DNA from: Merluccius polli
Taxonomy: Eukaryota > Chordata > Actinopteri > Gadiformes > Merlucciidae
Direction of reading: 5' to 3'
Assembly: GCA_030340625.1 (NCBI GenBank)
Contig: JAOPHQ010004273.1
Span: forward strand, 78,501 to 142,500
Length of the DNA: 64,000 nucleotides
Numbering within the stretch: position 1 is the stretch's first letter; each line of letters opens with the position of its first letter. Made by a program: the position numbers and the translations under genes. Shown one piece after another: positions 62,382 through 64,000 of this stretch. Under the pieces are notes generated by a model. The model was not told where the DNA came from and did no database searches. It worked only from the letters and a program-made list of their open reading frames with translations.

Positions 62382-62652
62382 GAACCCAAACTGATCTATT
62401 TATCTAGTTTATCTAGAACCCAAACTGATCTATTTATCTAGTTTATCTAGAACCCAAACTGATCTATTTATCTAGTTTATCTAGAACCCAAACTGATCTA
62501 TTTATCTAGTTTATCTAGAACCCAAACTGATCTATTTATCTAGTTTATCTAGAACCCAAACTGATCTATTTATCTAGTTTATCTAGAACCCAAACTGATC
62601 TATTTATCTAGTTTATCTAGAACCCAAACTGATCTATTTATCTAGTTTATCT
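62382..62652. repeat. 34-bp minisatellite, eight copies
   Basis: Near-perfect units of AACCCAAACTGATCTATTTA plus TCTAGTTTATCTAG, containing overlapping CTAGTTTATCTAG palindrome-like words. Uniformity suggests recent expansion. Confidence 0.95.
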
Positions 62653-62861
62653 CGCACTCTTCGTCCGCCGTGGAGCCCTTCAAGCGCCACCGTCCTCTCC
62701 TGCGTTTCCCGCCGACTCTCTCTAGTCCCGCCCCTCTCCTCTCCTCCCATTCGCCAGTACACCAGCCTGCAACGTCGTTGATTGGTCAACCCTATGGCCA
62801 AGTTCACGGGTGCGATTGGATGAGGATCTTTTGAGGGGTTTACACCTACATTTGGGTATCG

Positions 62862-63020
62862 TTTGTGTATATATATATATATATATATAATATTTCGATT
62901 CTGGTTCGATTTCGATGCCTGTAAAACGACGTCGGTTCCTAAACGGTTTCTGAAATCGATACCTTTTCTTTTATTTTGTATAGAAATGCCAACACTGATT
63001 CTTTGAAGCGGTACCAGGTC
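62862..63020. other. (TA)n and possible MITE remnant
   Basis: (TA)n at about 62,867-62,890, followed by TTTCGATTCTGGTTCGATTT and GAAATCGATACC, similar to common fish elements with ATCGAT-rich ends. The boundary is not clear. Confidence 0.3.
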
Positions 63021-63421
63021 CTAACAGAACCAGAACCAATAGGACACCTTCTTTAAAATAAAGACCAAACAACTGATTCAATTGTTGAATTTCTTCCATT
63101 TTGAATGGTAACTTATTTGGTAAGACATGAGCATCTTAGGCTTTGTGAAAAAGTATAGAAAGTATAGTATTTAATTTAAACAAATACAATTGTCACTGTA
63201 AGTTATAAAAAATAGTCTCTTTGTTTATAGTTTCAGTGACTCTTTCCATTTGTAATAATAAATTATAGGATAACTTATAGTGGCTGTATAATACACATAA
63301 TACACAGGGCGGTGCAACATCAACTACGTTGACATTCATAGTATTTTATCACATTTTATTTATTTATTTGGAATGGAACTCATATCACTATCTATTGCAA
63401 AGGACAACTTATTTTTAATTG

Positions 63422-63490
<69 letters not shown>

Positions 63491-63555
63491 AAACAAATCC
63501 TGTGGCAAAATGTCAATATGATGCCATTATATATATATATATATATATATATGGT
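63422..63555. repeat. (TA)n arrays flanking a half hairpin element
   Basis: (TA)n, then AAAGTAAACAAATCCTGTGG through ATGATGCCA (63,486-63,525), then (TA)n. The central block equals the left arm of the element at 29,104, and the right arm is absent. Confidence 0.8.
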
Positions 63556-63849
63556 CCGTGTACGAAGTATAATTCATTTACAGTTGTTCACGTTGTATAA
63601 TGAAAAAGGCCAGTTTCGGGGGTATTGCGTAATTTCATTGTCCGAGACGTGCAATGCAATTCAGCGCGCCAAAGCGTCAGCTTGTTCCATTATCCAAGTT
63701 GTACAATGAAAATTGAACAAGGAAGTGGAGAGCCGGAAACAGAGACAGCTCGCCTTCAAAGTAAAGCTCGCCTTATAAGTAAAAGTCGTGCGATTTGAAG
63801 CGTGAATTTAATTTAAGGAGCGCTAAACTAAATAAATAAACAAATAGCC

Positions 63850-64000
63850 TCAATCAGGGTTCTTCAACGTTTTCCAGGCCAAGGACCCCCAAACTGATAG
63901 AGAGATGGAGCGGGGACCCCCTACTTATGTTGTGTAAAATTGTGTTTTATATTAAACTGGTCCTATGCCATGTATAAATGTACCTTGTTATTGTGCATTC
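63850..64000. mobile_element. Possible DNA-transposon end at the window edge
   Basis: CAGGGTTCTTCAACGTTTTC and CAGGCCAAGGACCCCCAAAC resemble the left end of fish elements starting CAGGGTTCTCCAACCTTTTT. The remainder lies beyond the window. Confidence 0.4.

Overview
The window is nuclear DNA from a ray-finned fish, most likely a teleost. It has GT-AG introns, fish-type CD22-like immunoglobulin receptor exons, CD209-like C-type lectin exons, L2 and 5S-derived SINE retroelements, Tc1, hAT and P-element transposons, and an extreme density of minisatellites. No prokaryotic feature is present.

Layout. (1) 1-12,630 and 14,817-24,990 are two tandem direct copies of one segment. Each carries a complete CD22-like/sialoadhesin-like receptor gene on the + strand (gene A 1157-11434, gene B 16024-23607): a TATA-like box and noncoding first exon, signal peptide, five Ig-like domain exons, a transmembrane exon and a tail with a YENL motif. 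Introns and several exons are nearly identical between copies. Exons 3 and 4 differ at about 42 sites that all appear to change amino acids. Copy A alone holds a 2.7 kb inverted-repeat element stuffed with about 59 copies of a 40-bp satellite. (2) 12,630-14,816 holds a short minisatellite and a broken retroviral pol/env-like fragment. (3) 25,990-29,076 is a full-length hAT transposon with an intact 707-codon ZMYM1-like transposase. (4) 29,300-34,870 holds minisatellites, a P-element (THAP9-like) transposon inserted in an exon relic of EBNA1BP2, and a hAT relic. (5) 34,860-37,275 holds two direct copies of a segment with a decayed signal-peptide exon of the same Ig receptor family, on the minus strand.

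(6) 38,363-43,952 is a type II C-type lectin receptor gene (gene C) with a coding 51-bp repeat in its cytoplasmic tail. An orphan I-set Ig exon lies at 44,840-45,136. A second set of lectin-domain exons (gene D, 50,467-52,162) lacks visible 5' exons. Between them are 56-bp and 31-bp minisatellites and an L2 LINE inserted into the 31-bp array. (7) 53,632-58,190 is a 4.6 kb G-rich ~27-bp VNTR. (8) 58,825-60,044 is a Tc1 element with a single nonsense codon. (9) 60,050-64,000 is mostly gene-poor, with a second isolated EBNA1BP2 exon (61,096-61,185), a 34-bp minisatellite and transposon fragments.

The working genes point to an innate/B-cell immune-receptor cluster evolving by tandem duplication: Ig receptors and C-type lectins with similar YENL cytoplasmic motifs. 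This functional reading is inference from domain content. All splice junctions were called by eye from GT/AG, phase and paralogue comparison. Coordinates are exact where a motif is quoted and approximate for repeat edges.
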